64,000 nucleotides of DNA from Thuidium tamariscinum (Eukaryota; Streptophyta; Bryopsida; Hypnales; Thuidiaceae), in the NCBI GenBank assembly GCA_947034885.2, contig OX344758.2, positions 312,501 through 376,500 on the forward strand. Direction: 5' to 3'. The notes beneath the pieces were generated by a model that was given only the letters and a program-made list of their open reading frames with translations, searched no databases and was not told the DNA's origin. The translations under genes and the position numbers were made by a program. Positions 36,207 to 48,800 of this stretch are shown here, piece by piece (the stretch's first letter is position 1; each line of letters begins with the position of its first letter).

Positions 36207-37130
36207 TTAACCCCTAAAGGACCATTGTCCCCTCGGGGGACAATTTGGAGTTTGGGTAGGTTCCGTAGACCTCAATTTTTAATGAATCTTTTTGAAACTT
36301 TCTCATAAGATAGGAAAACTGATTAGCTTCATGGGAATGTAATTTTTATTTCAATTGGTGACCGGGAGCAAAAGTTATACCACAAAAAGCCCAAATTTTC
36401 ATTCGGCGGGCAGAATTTTCTTTTTGCAAGAAGTCAAAATTTAATTTTAAATTTTTTTTTTCTAAAATAATATATTTTTGCCTACATGTGAAGCTTTGAT
36501 TCACTCTATTTGGACTTATAATGAGAAAGTTATGGACAATCTTGTTTTTCGGACAATCTAAACAATTTCTTGAAAAAATAACTTATAGGATTCATTTTTT
36601 AATGCAATTTTCACAATTTTTCAAAAAAAATTGTTGGACGAGGTTATGTTTACTTTTTAGAACAATCTCACCATTGGGATTATTGTATTTCAATCCCATC
36701 TTAGAGTTATTAACCATTTAGTTTTTCTTTCAATCTTGGACCTACATCTACTTAACAATTTTTTAAAGGATGAAAATCAAGTGTTTTTTGTGTGAAATTT
36801 TTTTTCTAGACTCTCAACTCAATTTATTAACACAAAAAATTATAAATTCAAAGTCTATAGTGCAATTTTTTAATACAAATTCCAGTCAAAGTCATCTGAA
36901 ATTGCAAACCACAGTTCAAAAAAACTTGTATTTCCAACTTTGAATGCTCATATCTTCCAATCTGTACGGTCAAACTTCATGAAATTTTTACCACTTGATC
37001 TCAATCAAGTTAAGTACAAGATCCTACGGTTAGATTCTTAAAAAAAATTGTTTTCTTGGATGAATGCAACAGAACTGGCAGTTTTGAGAGGTTTTTGACA
37101 AAAAAAAGGCCTTGGTCCTTTAGGGGTTAA
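36207..37130 (+). mobile_element. piggyBac-like non-autonomous element (best-preserved copy)
   Basis: TTAA at 36207-36210 and 37127-37130, with perfect termini CCCCTAAAGGACCA and TGGTCCTTTAGGGG. The 916-bp interior has no open frame of note. Related copies in the window: 17809, 21809, 45097, 63019. Superfamily inferred from TTAA targets and CCC ends. Confidence 0.8.
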
Positions 37131-38850
37131 ATTAGTTTGGATAAATTGTTATACCATATCTTCTTATTTAGTTGTTTTTTCTTTCTAAATTTGCATTGCT
37201 TTAATTATTCTCAAGAGTTCTTGAATTCTAAAAATGGATTTCATTTTATTTTTTATTTTTTAATTCCATCTTGACCATTTGCCTTCTATTTCCATCATGA
37301 ATATTGTTTTTAATGATTGATTGTTATTGTATTGCAACTACTTCAAATTTGAGTTAGAAGTCAAAGGAGTCATCTTACAATTTAATTTGGCATCTTCAAC
37401 TATAGATTAGGGTTTACAAATGTAGAGCAAATTTCAAAGCGGAGTGAAGGAGAAAGTCACCCTCTCATAGATCATTGAAGATGTTATCACTCATGTGAGA
37501 ATGTTATCATTCATGTGACACAAGCAATGGTCCTCACAGAAGATGATTTGGCCAAGATTGAGGATTTAATCCTCAACATCTCTATTAAAGACCTTGCATA
37601 TGATATAGACGTTGAAAATCCAACTTGGTTCAACAAGGTTTTTTTTTTAAAGAAGGTAATAAGGTTTAATTTTCAAATGAAAGTTCATTTATTATTTCTT
37701 GATTAGATGAATGATGTCTATCTTTATAGTCGATGTTCTAATACATTTAATGTTTGCAGATGTTGGCTGGAAAGACTTGCATGTTTTATGGTGTGCCAAA
37801 TGCTAGACCAAGGGTCGATGTCATTTTCTTTGACTACCCAGACAATTTGCCCGTGCTAGGACTATCTTCTTCAAAAAATGATATTCCAAAGTGGAACATT
37901 GATGTGGCAGATGATGGTCTGCAATCAGTCTTTTGTTTTGCAGATCCACATTTGTAAGACTATAGTTGCATCATTGTGTTTCATTCTTAAAGCATTGAAG
38001 CAAAATCAAACATTGCAGAGGTGTGTGAGACGTACCAGATGGTAGTGAAGAAGGACTAGATGGGAATAAACCACATGCATTTGACCTCAGCTATAGATAA
38101 AACGAAGACGGTAAATCTCAATAATTTTTTTGGAGTTTTTATGCAAAATTCATAATGCACATTGTTTCATGCATTTTAATCTACATTTTCTTTGAATAAT
38201 TTAGACATAGAAATTTGGAATTACCCTTATCGTAAAGGACTCTAGAGATAAAGGGAAATCCAATTTTTCTTTCAAGCCCACTACCACAACGAAGAAGGCT
38301 GGTGTAGACATTGCATACAATGACATGTTGATGAACTACACTCATTTAGATGACATGGCAATGAATGTGAAAAAGCTATGGCAGGCAGAGCACAAAAAAG
38401 ACCCAAGATTCTTCACTATTCTCTTTGAAGCAACTAATGTTGAAGGAGACTTGATTTTAGATTGCACATCATCTACAAGTGAATGTTCAATTCAATTATT
38501 CTACATTTGAATTGTAGTTTATAGCTAAAATCATTGAACCTATATATTTTATTTTCTTGCCTTCAGGTGCATGCATTATTTCTTTTTGTGGCAATAGCCG
38601 TTATATTGTGGCTTTAGAGGGATACAAGGACATTTACAATGCCATTCTCAAGCCAATGAAGAAGTCAGTAGCAATTGTGGTGTCAACACCAACTCCAACA
38701 CTAGTAGTTCAAGTTTCACAAGACCTGGACAATATGCCCGTGGTGCCTCGAAAGTTTGCTCGTAAGGGAAATTCAGTAAATAAGTTGGCATTTTTAAAAT
38801 TCTTTCTTTGCATTGTATTTTGCACATTCTAAAAGCCTAACATCATATCT

Positions 38851-39699
38851 TATTTTTTGGAAGGGGGCGATGATTGATGCCATTAGATTCATTCTTGAAG
38901 AATTACATTACTTCGGAGAAGATTTTTGAACTTCCAATCTATGCTAAGCAAATCGCAAGTGCCTTTGTGGATTTTGGTTGCTCTAAACCAAAACACCATA
39001 AAGACACTTATATTCTAAATGTCTTGTAGTATATAGATGTATTTGCATCAAAGGGTAGAGAATCTTTTAGAGTCATCTATGGGTTCTGATTCTACAACCA
39101 AATCCACGGCGACTTAGATTCATGAGATTGATAAATCTCTTGGATCAAAAAATTGTATGTTGATTTTCATTTTGATTGGATTTGTGTGTTTTATGGCTAC
39201 TTGTTGATTGTCTTTCTTTTCCTCTCACATTTTTCAATTGCTTCATTTCTTTAAAAATTAACAATATTTGATGCTTGCCAAAAAAGAAAGGATCAAAAAC
39301 ACAATTTGACACCCCACTTCTCATAGACAAAACCTTACATTCTCTCTACTACACAAGATACTAAATCCACAGTCATAGGTCCCCATTGAAAAAAATTCAA
39401 ATTATTTTTTTCCCGCTCACAGGCTCACATGCTCACAAGCTTGCCAAAGAGCAACCTCGCAACTTAGGCTCATGATATTGATGTATCTTATGAGTCAAAC
39501 AACTATCTTTTCATTTTCATTATGATTAGATTTGTGTATTTTATAGCTACATATTGTGTGATTTCTTTTCCTTGGCATTTTTACATTCCAAGTTTTATAT
39601 TGAAATTGAATATCAATCATACTGTCTTAAATCCTAGAAAAGGATTTGGAGAAGTCAAATAAATGTACACCATTTGAAGTGTTTAAAAAAATATAGTTT
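38851..39699. other. Repeat debris
   Basis: Around 39415-39480 lie fragments of a GCTCAC-rich MITE end (GCTCACATGCTCACAAGC). Otherwise nothing is supported. Confidence 0.35.
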
Positions 39700-40560
39700 G
39701 AAGAATGAAAATATATTGTCACCAACCAAAATATACTAATGGAAAAAAGGGTGTAAAATAAAAACTCATAATAAGCAAAGTGTCTTACCTCAAAAATTAA
39801 CAGTGAAGAAATTTACACCAACTAAATTGGTTAAACTCAAAAAAATATGGGAAGAATAAAAAATTAAATCACAAAAAAAACATCTTACCTAAAAAATAGG
39901 TTTGCAAAATAAAAATAAATTTAAACCAACCAAAGAGTTAAGTTATCAAAAACGGCATTAGAGTGTGAAAGAGAATTAACTCCTTACAACAATCAAAGTG
40001 GCAAAGCCAGTAAGCCACAAGAAGCAAGGTGAGAAAAAATATATATTTTTACTAACCAAAGAGTTTTAATGAGAAATAATAGGGTGTGGGAAAAAAAACT
40101 ATATACGCACACCATGCAAAGACTCTTTATGGAAAAAAAATTAGGATGTGAAAAATATATTATTATATTACACTAGTAAAAGAATTGTCATGAAAAAAAT
40201 GGGGTGTCAATAGGATAAATCATTTAAAAAAAAGAAAAGTCTCCTATCCAAAAATAGAATATGAAAAATAAATATAAACCCACATCTACCCACATCTACC
40301 TATGTATCTAAAGCAACATATATTGGTTGTCATAGAAAAAATCTTATTCACCATACAAGGACTCTTTACAAAAAAAAGGCGTGAAAACATAAATATATTC
40401 ACACAAACCAAAGATTTTTTATGGAATCAATTAGGGTGTCCCTCAAAAAGGATATTTCAACAACCAAAGTATCTTACTAAAAAAATATGGTGCAAAAAAG
40501 TGTTGCATGGGCAAGTATAAAATATATAAACAATAAATATAAATATTGAAGCACATTTTT
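39700..40560 (+). repeat. Degenerate minisatellite, ~55-62 bp units
   Basis: Blocks of the form ACCAA(C/A)CAAAG...TCTTTA(C/T)...(G)GGTGTGAAAAA recur at about 39720, 39871, 39926, 39989, 40050, 40110, 40172, 40350, 40402 and 40459. Diverged, old array. Confidence 0.65.
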
Positions 40561-40734
40561 TTCCTTACACTTCTAAGTCACTCAAACTTTGGAAAAAAAT
40601 GAACTAAGAATTTTAGAATATTAATATTTAGTATAATCATTGTCCACGGCCATGTTACCTCACCCCTTTTTTTCCAATTTATTTCTTTAGCACCCAAGCT
40701 TGCACTGTACTAGCACTCCTAGAAGGAAACGGGT

Positions 40735-40802
40735 CCTTTTTAACCTTCTTCAAGGCTTCTCTTTTTGTTTTAACCTTCTTCAAGGCTTTCTCTTTTTGTT
40801 CT
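40735..40802 (+). repeat. Short tandem duplication
   Basis: TTTAACCTTCTTCAAGGC with its following pyrimidine tract occurs twice in a row, period about 31 bp. Confidence 0.85.
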
Positions 40803-41689
40803 AATTATCATTTCTTACAAAATAAAAGTCAAATTTTTGAAACAATCATAGATTTGTATTTTTTAGAGATTTTCCATTGAAATTGTCAAATTAAATTTTT
40901 AAAAAATTTGGTCAAGCCTATCATTGGACCCTTCATAACTTTCAAGGAAAAGCTCCAAGTGACAAATGCACTAAACTATAAGCTCTAAAAACACTATATT
41001 TGTCAATTGATCCTTCCATCCCTATTGCCAAAATATTTGGTCTTAGAAAAGCAAATACATTATAAATACAAGGAAATGCAAATAATTCAAATGATGAAAG
41101 TAAACTACAATTTTCAAAGATTTTGACTTGCCTAGAGTATTTGGATGGGTTGTGAAAAGACATAAAGGTGAATTTCTTTTTTACCTAATTTAGATGTTGC
41201 AAGTTCCTAATACATCACTTAATACATCAAACTTATTTAAATTCTTCCTAAAATTAAGATTTCTATGCATTCAAGTACTTGTAAATGTCAAATTAAATGA
41301 CTTAAAATTTGTTGGGGTGAAATAATATTATTAAAATTTTTATCCTCATTTTTAGTAGAATTTCATTATAACTTGAATAGTTTTTAGCAACCTTCCATTA
41401 TTCCATTAAGAAACTACCTTTTCATACAACCATCTTATACATCCAAAACAATAAAAAATAAAAATTTAATTATATATTTCACTAAATAAAAGAAAAAAGA
41501 AAGAAATTTTTCCAAGACCAAAATAACAACTCAAGGACTTTCATTGTCATACTTTGATTTGGATTGTATCTTGCTAGATGAATATCTACAAAGGTAGGAA
41601 AGCATCAACATCCTATAGATAAAGGTGATCATCATTCTAGGCAAATATTTACAATGGTAGGTTAACATTAACTTTCTACAACTCAGAGT
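40803..41689. other. AT-rich gap
   Basis: No supported gene or repeat. Confidence 0.3.
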
Positions 41690-41760
41690 GAATTCATTGA
41701 AGTTTATTAATATGATCTATGAATGATTCATAGATCATATTAATAAACTTCAATGAATTC
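41690..41760. repeat. Perfect palindrome, 35-bp arms
   Basis: GAATTCATTGAAGTTTATTA at the start is mirrored exactly at the end; the arms are 35 bp with a single G between them. It would form a perfect hairpin. Confidence 0.97.
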
Positions 41761-42162
41761 TTTTTGAAATTGTTTCTATTGTACAATAGATTGAATTTAT
41801 GTAATTTTCTTCAATTTAAAAAAAACTCAAATAAAATTTCTAATTAAAGTTTTATAGTTTCTTAGTTTATTATTTATTCTAGTCAAATTTTGAAGGATCA
41901 TTTTTAACTTGAACAAGTTTTTTTTTATGTTGATGTGCTTGAACTTGTTGAGCTATAGAATATTTACTATAAAAAGTTCTACAAATCCACACCATTAAAT
42001 TATAGGTTAGAGAATTCATGCCAATCCTCAAATATTTAGATGGATTAAAAAAATGAGATTTTGTATACTTAAGGTATATTTGCATTCATCTAAAATTATG
42101 AAATTTAAATGCATAGTCCTTTTAGGATTAATAGAAACGGCCCTATATTTTTCTTGATCAAT
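41761..42162. other. AT-rich gap
   Basis: Nothing recognised. Confidence 0.3.
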
Positions 42163-42457
42163 CATTAGATGTTTTTTGAGGGGTCAAGAAGACTGCGAGT
42201 TATCACAGCAGGGAACAGGTTCGGCGAGGTTCGGCAAGGCGGTCTGACGTGGCCGAGAGACTGCCACGTCATCGACCAAAAAAAAAAAAAAAAAAAAAAA
42301 AAAATTGTATTTGAAGACTAAAAAATTTATTTTTTTATTTATTTATTTTTTTTGAAAAAAAAAAATCTGACAGCAGGCCGCTCCCCTCGCTGCGAGGAAC
42401 AGCTGCGGGGGAACAGCACTGGAACAGTCTTCTGCAGGGGTCAAAAAACATCTAATG
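42163..42457. mobile_element. CAT...ATG MITE
   Basis: Ends CATTAGATGTTTTTTGAGG and TCAAAAAACATCTAATG, with inner inverted pieces AGAAGACTG/CAGTCTTCT. Contains TGACGTGGCCGAG and a 30-base A run in its middle. Confidence 0.88.
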
Positions 42458-42669
42458 AAAATAAAGATGTTGCTTATTAAATAATATTATCATATTTATT
42501 ACATAATGCGCTTAAAATTGATCAAAAATATTTAATTCAGACTTTAATTGATATTTCTTTAAATTGATGATTTTTGAATGTTTGAGATTCTAAAATAACA
42601 AAATAACCCTAAGAAATATACTCACACCTATATGAATGCATGTTAGGAAATATTTGTTGAACCCCAAGT

Positions 42670-43405
42670 GTGTATATATGGGAGAAAATGTGAAACACTA
42701 TGCATTTTTTGTACCATTTGCTACAATATTCATGATTTTTTTCGAAGTATTGTTTTATAAATTAAAAATAAATAAATAAATAAAATATATATATATATAT
42801 GCACCCCTTTAAGAAGAAGGTACTCTAGGAAGGAAAAGCATAGAAAAAATCTTTGAGTAGGTGAACTAGAAAAGTGCAAAATTTTATGAAAATATGTACT
42901 TTGAAGTTTTAATTTTTTTTTAAATAGGGAAAATAATTTTTTATAATACTAAAATTTAGAAACTTGGGAGAGCCTTATGATGAAGAGATTTTACAAAAGA
43001 ATGATCTCAAAACCATCTTGTATGTTCAAAAGTGCATGCACAAGGAAGGCCTATTAGTACATATGTATAGGAAAGAAAATAATGATTTTTTAAATTCCTT
43101 TTGGTAGAAACCTACCTAGTATGGAAATAGATTACAAAAATTTCAGCTTTAGATCATTAATTCTAGATACTCCCATATACTAAAAACCCTTGAATTGCAA
43201 AGTGTGACAAATGAGCTAAATTAAAATTTAATTATAAAATGATTTTGAATTTTTTGGAAAAATAAAAAATTTGATTGCTCTCATAATAGACATCTCCAAT
43301 CAAAATTTCAAGTTGATCTAGTTCATACTTTAAAGGTTATAGTCAATGACAACTCCGTCATTTTGAGTGTGACGCAAAATAGTACTAGTCTTTCATGCTT
43401 TCACC
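42670..43405. mobile_element. Diverged copy of the GGGTGAATGC-ended element
   Basis: Collinear with 29641-30380: the end-like GGAGAAAATGTGAAACAC, the AGAAGAAGGTACTCTAGG block and the right end AAATAGTACTAGTCTTTCAT. Contains an (AT)n microsatellite near 42787-42800. Confidence 0.55.
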
Positions 43406-45096
43406 TATATATTCAATATGAGTTGGTAATGAATAATTTTTTTATTAAGTGTATCTCATTTAGTACAATATTATTTCCAACTAGACTCTACAACAAGTAT
43501 TTTTTGCAATTTTCCAACATTGATAAGAGGAGAGAAGGAACTATTTATGGTGGCATAATAAGGATAGTTCTATACAATTTTTTAATTTCTTCATGCCATT
43601 ATCAAAATAATAGGGCTTGCTAAAATACATTAGAGAATTTTGAAATCTTCAAGAAATCATAAAGAAGGTCCCCTAGGTGTTGTTAAGTTGGTCAAAGAAC
43701 ATGGTTGTTGAGTTGGTCAAAATACTTCCAAATATAATGTCACTAAAGACTTTGATACTTCCAAGTCTAATTGCCACATAAATCCTTCACCAAATTGGAC
43801 AAGAGTGGTGTATCAATACCAATATAAACAAACTATTGCTTGAAAAGTCAAATGTTCTTTTTGCATAAATCAATGACTTTTTAAATGACCATTTATAGGG
43901 ATTCATTTCATTTAAAAGTCTCATTTTTTTGTATTATTCACAATTGCAATGTCTAAAATAATGTTGCTATTGTTACCAAGTAATAAACAAATCTTTTAAA
44001 TATTCTTATTAGTCACAATTCTTGATGTGTCTAAGAATGATTTCATTTGAACATGTCTTATTATCAATTTGTTCAAGAATATTAATTTGTTCATAATATT
44101 GACTTGATATATGTTGTAAATATTTAATTTGAATGAAAATGATATTATGTGAAGTTGATTGACTTTGATGTATTTTCATTGCCTTTACTTACTTCTCAAC
44201 AATTTATGACATTATTACCTTTATGAATAAAAATGAGTTTTCACCCATAACCAAATAAAATCTTGAATTTTGAAATAAGAATTTATTTTCAATGTAATCA
44301 ATGTTTCTAACAATAAATTTTAAATTATTCTATTTTATTTTTTTGTAATGGCTGTAATGTTATAATTTGCTCACTTAGAAAAGAAGTACTTATTGAGGAT
44401 ACAATTGATCCAAATAAATGAAGGAAATATGGACATCTAAAAAACATGTTTTATAGTATTGTTGTAGAGAATGACAAATTGAAAAGTGCAAAATGTTGCC
44501 TAAGGTTATCAAAGACAAAGATGTTGGTTTTTTCATGTTAATTTAGTTATAAACTAATTATTTTAGACATTGGATATTGAATTAGAGAGCTTTAGATGTA
44601 TTTTAAAATTTCATATTGTTTGTATTGAAAGGGTTTTGAATCAAATTCAAGACCAATTCACAATCATTTCATTCATTTTTCATTTTTATTTTCAAACAAT
44701 CAATACGTCAAAAGATTAATTTGAAGAAAGGCTATATGAAGATTATATAAGTAACTTCAATATCAAAAGTCAATTATAAAATAACCTTCTAAGATGAAAT
44801 TCTAATACAAATTTTTAAAGTTTTATACCAGTGATATTTATAATTTTAGAAAATAAATTAGTTGATAAATTTAATATATCATTTTGTAGATTTTATGATG
44901 GATTTAAATCATTTGCCTAGAAAATATTTTGAAAATATTAAACCTAGAAATCACCAAAAAATATTGATGATATACTTCAATACTTGCTAAATTTCAAACT
45001 AGACAATAATTACAAATTTATTGAATTTTAGAAGTGTTAATCATTGATAAAATAAAAAATACGTTATTTATTACATTTGATACTACTATTTTGTAA
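43406..45096. other. AT-rich gap downstream of dynein gene
   Basis: No supported gene. Confidence 0.3.
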
Positions 45097-45860
45097 TTAC
45101 CCTCAAAAGTCTAAGAGTCCAAGAAGTTTCTACGATCTCAATATTTGGCATGATTTTTTGAAACTATTTTTGAAGATAAAAAAATCTCATTAGCTTCTTT
45201 AGAATATGATTTCTATTTCAGTAAATTCTTGGAGCAAAAACTCAAAACTAAGGTTGTTGGGCAAAACCTTAAAAATCACAAAACTCAAAATATAATTTTT
45301 AGAATCTTGTTAGTCATAAAAAAAAATTTGTCAATATAGAAAGTCTTGATTCATCTTATATGAACTAATGATGAAAAAGTGGTAAGAAAATCAAGTAGAA
45401 GGCCTTGTTTGGGTGGCAATCAAAAGCATCTTCTTCAATAAATAATTTGTAAGATCCATTTCCGAATTCAATTTGATAAGTAAAGTTGTCTTCAAAATGG
45501 AAATAATTTTTTTCTTAAACATTTTTACTCGGGACTGAACTCAATTCTTTAAGACATAAGATTTTCAATTTAAAACTCTATGTTGCAAAAGAAATTATAT
45601 TAAAAAGATTCAAAGTCTACAAATCTTATTACATAAGGTTTAAGGAAGAATGCTTTTTTCACTTAAATACAAATGTCATGCAATCTACGTGTTGAAAGTT
45701 TTGAAATTTCTTCCATATAATCTCATAGGAATTACATGCAAGATCCCATGGTTAAATATGCAAAGAATGAAAAATGAAAAATAAAAATTCACTTTGCAAT
45801 AGAAATGGCAATTTTGAATGTTTTTAACAAAATAAAGGCCTTTGTCATTTAGGAGTTTAA
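45097..45860 (+). mobile_element. Diverged piggyBac-like element next to the dynein stop codon
   Basis: Follows the 36207 element in order (TTTTTTGAAAC, GATTTCTATTTCAGT, then a final CTTTGTCATTTAGGAG and TTAA at 45857-45860). Its end lies 26 bp past the dynein gene's stop codon, so the 3' untranslated region must enter it. Confidence 0.55.
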
Positions 45861-45885
45861 TAATTGTATAATAATGCAAAATTCT

Positions 45886-48800
45886 TTATTTTGGAGAGGT
45901 TGAAGTAGGAGAGGTAGGAGGACTAGATTCTATTGATGACATATTATGTTCTCCATTACGAAACTTTTGCCTGCATTCTTCTTCAAATTTGAGATAATTT
46001 GTCTCCGCTTCTTCATTCCAAGTATAAATCTTGTACAATTCTTCTTCTCTTTCCTAACAATTAATACGGAGAAAAAACATTGAAGTCAACATTATTATTT
46101 AGTTTTGTTGATTTAAATCATTCATATTAAACTAAATCATTTTGAATTGAAGATCATGGTAGGTAATTGAAAATACAAAATATTACATGTTAAGATGAAA
46201 ATTAAATTTTGTCAACCATTAATTTTACTAAAATCTTGAAATTGAATTGATATAATTTTTCAAATGAGAGTTTTAAAAACATTGTTCATTGTCATCATGA
46301 AAAATGTCGAATGTTGAATGCTAAATTTGACTTTATATAGTTTAGCTACTAATTTATAAGAAAAATATATATATTTATTGCAGTTAAATTTAGATAATTA
46401 TATAAATTTTATTACATTTTTGATACATTTCTACAATAACTTTAAAAAAATTTAGAAAAAATTTATAATTTAAAAAAATAAAAAATAAAAAAATTATATT
46501 CAATAAATTATATTTTGTTGAATAGAATAATATCTGCATAGAAATCATTCATTTGTTTGAATATTTTGGAGGAAGTGAAATATATAAAAACTTTTACATT
46601 GTAGACACATTAGAAGAAATATGAGGGCATTACAGGGTTGTTTTGGGTCTGTTCCCAAAACGGCTCCCAATGCCACTGGCCACTGTCAAGCCGACTTTAA
46701 TCCAAAAAAAAAATTTGGGTCCTGAAATATGAAAATAATTCCAAGAAAAAAATTTGAAAAAAAAAATTTATTACGTGGCAGGGGCACGACCACATAGGAT
46801 TCGAGTTCATAGGGCAGAAACTACGTTCCCGCAGTCTGGGAATCCATAGTCTCCTAATGCCCTCAAATTTCATCTAATGATTGGAGTACATTATGGAGCT
46901 CAACTATTTATATTCAAAAGCAAGACGCAAAAAAAATTATTTTACTAATGACTCAAAATTTAACAAATAAATCTTTTTAGTTAAAACAAACTTGAGTTTT
47001 TTAGGAAATAAAAATTTAGATTAGGTGTGAATGGGAATTATAAAATCTACAACACTAACATAAGGAATGCCAATGATTTCATCTAAGTTGTATTAACAAA
47101 ATAAATCACTAGCCATAATGGCTTTCTAAAACACCTATCTCTCATTGCTCAATAAGTATCATTGATGGATAAATAAAAAATTCAAAGCTCATTTCTTGAG
47201 CTCAATCCTTACAACATTTGAAAATTAAAATTTGTGTCAAATTAAAGGAATGCCATTCAAATAATTTTAACATTGCAATAGACAAATTTTAATCCTATAA
47301 TAAGTTATTAGAAATTTATTTTCTTACTTATCAACTAACTTATTATATTAAAAGAAATCTAAAATTGTCTTATCTTTTTTTGGCTTCTCAACTTTTGCAT
47401 TTAGACCTCTAATATGTTTAACATCACTCGGAAATAATTTGGTAGGTTTTGACCGTCATACAACAATTTAATTTGAAATTCGAAGTCAACTATTGTAGTC
47501 TAGCAAGACATCAAATATAACTTGTATTTCGACTTCAAACATCTAATCAATGCAATCAAGTTGTTTAAATTTTTCAAGCTCATACACAAATGTGAGCTAA
47601 CAGCAACAAAAACCTTGATCTACATAGAGTATGTAAATCAAATCCAAAATAAATCCAACTCTTTATGTGGATCTTCTTGTGGCTCATAATCTTTAAGTTA
47701 GACTATATTTATTGTATAGAAGTATGTAAAATTTTTGTGGAAAAAATAAATAAAAACAACCTTAAAGATTAAGATTAATATAATGAATTCTAAAAAAAAA
47801 TTCTATACATTTGATAGTAGATTTTGCATACAATGCATCTTGGAAATATCAATTTTTTAAATGAAGGTGAGAACTGTTTGAAATCTTTATATAAAAATGA
47901 TTTTCATCCAAATTGAATTTTTTCCAATATAATATTGTTTTGAATACCCTCTGAGCTGCTAGTATAGCATTTTGTTTTGCAATCTCAGCATCACGTCCTG
48001 CAGCTCTTTTTTCTACATCCTCTATCCAAGCTTGTTGTCTCATCATAAAGTTTTTGAAAGCAGGCTTCTGTGAAATCAACCATTTTAAGATTATCAAAAG
48101 CTTACAAATAATAATAAATTTAATTTAATTCATTCCTAAAAGGTTTTTTTTAAAATGAAAATTTCATATTAAATTAAATTAAATTCTAAAATATTTTTTA
48201 ATTAAATTTGTTATTAAATTCTCACAAAATACAATGTGAAAATATATGATGTATTAATATGGAGTATCTATTTTAGATTTTGAATTTTGAATGGTATATA
48301 TAAATATTTAAATATAAGTTTTTTATTTCTTTAATTTAACATTCAATTTTTGAATAATTTGATCTATTTTGATCTTGAATATAAAACAAAAATGTTGATA
48401 AAATTTCATGCTTGCTAGTATATGAGTATAGAAGTGTGAGCTTATGAGCCTCAAAGATGATACACCTATAGTATAGGTGCTTATACTATAGAAACTTTCT
48501 ATAACAAGAATATATTTATACTATAGGTACCTATATTATAGGTATTTTAACTATAAATACCTTCAAAGGTGGTTGTATATCTACTTATATATATTATTAG
48601 AAGCTCACATGCTCACATATTCATGCTCACACACTAGCATTGCTGGATAAAATTTTATTGAACATTATTGGCATTGAATGGAAGTCAATTGATTTTATGA
48701 TAGTAAAGTTTTGAAAATCATTTATTGCTTAAATATACAAAATTTCATTTTTTTTGTTGCTAATATTAAATTTTTTCAATGCAATCAATATTTTAAATAT

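Larger units (their letters stand above)
33040..38850 (+). pseudogene. Decayed ParB-like plus amino-methyltransferase-like gene, copy 2 (multi-exon, broken)
   Basis: Coding-like blocks in order: 33040-33230; 33240-33550 with FVCDGN and QAMHDINK (ParB/sulfiredoxin-like DGNHR region); 33900-34202; 34207-34440; 34556-34770; then, after two inserted elements, 37500-37660, 37761-37950, 38000-38110, 38230-38500, 38570-38790. The second half contains VDVIFFDYPDNLP, resembling methyltransferase motif IV (D-P-P-Y/W), and later LILDCTSSTG plus YIVALEGYKDIY, resembling the AdoMet motif I and its following acidic strand. Motif IV before motif I is the order of beta-class N6-adenine/N4-cytosine methyltransferases. 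Several blocks end at good GT/AG sites (34131, 34207, 37656, 37761), so the ancestor was a spliced nuclear gene. This copy is broken and carries large insertions. Confidence 0.6.
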
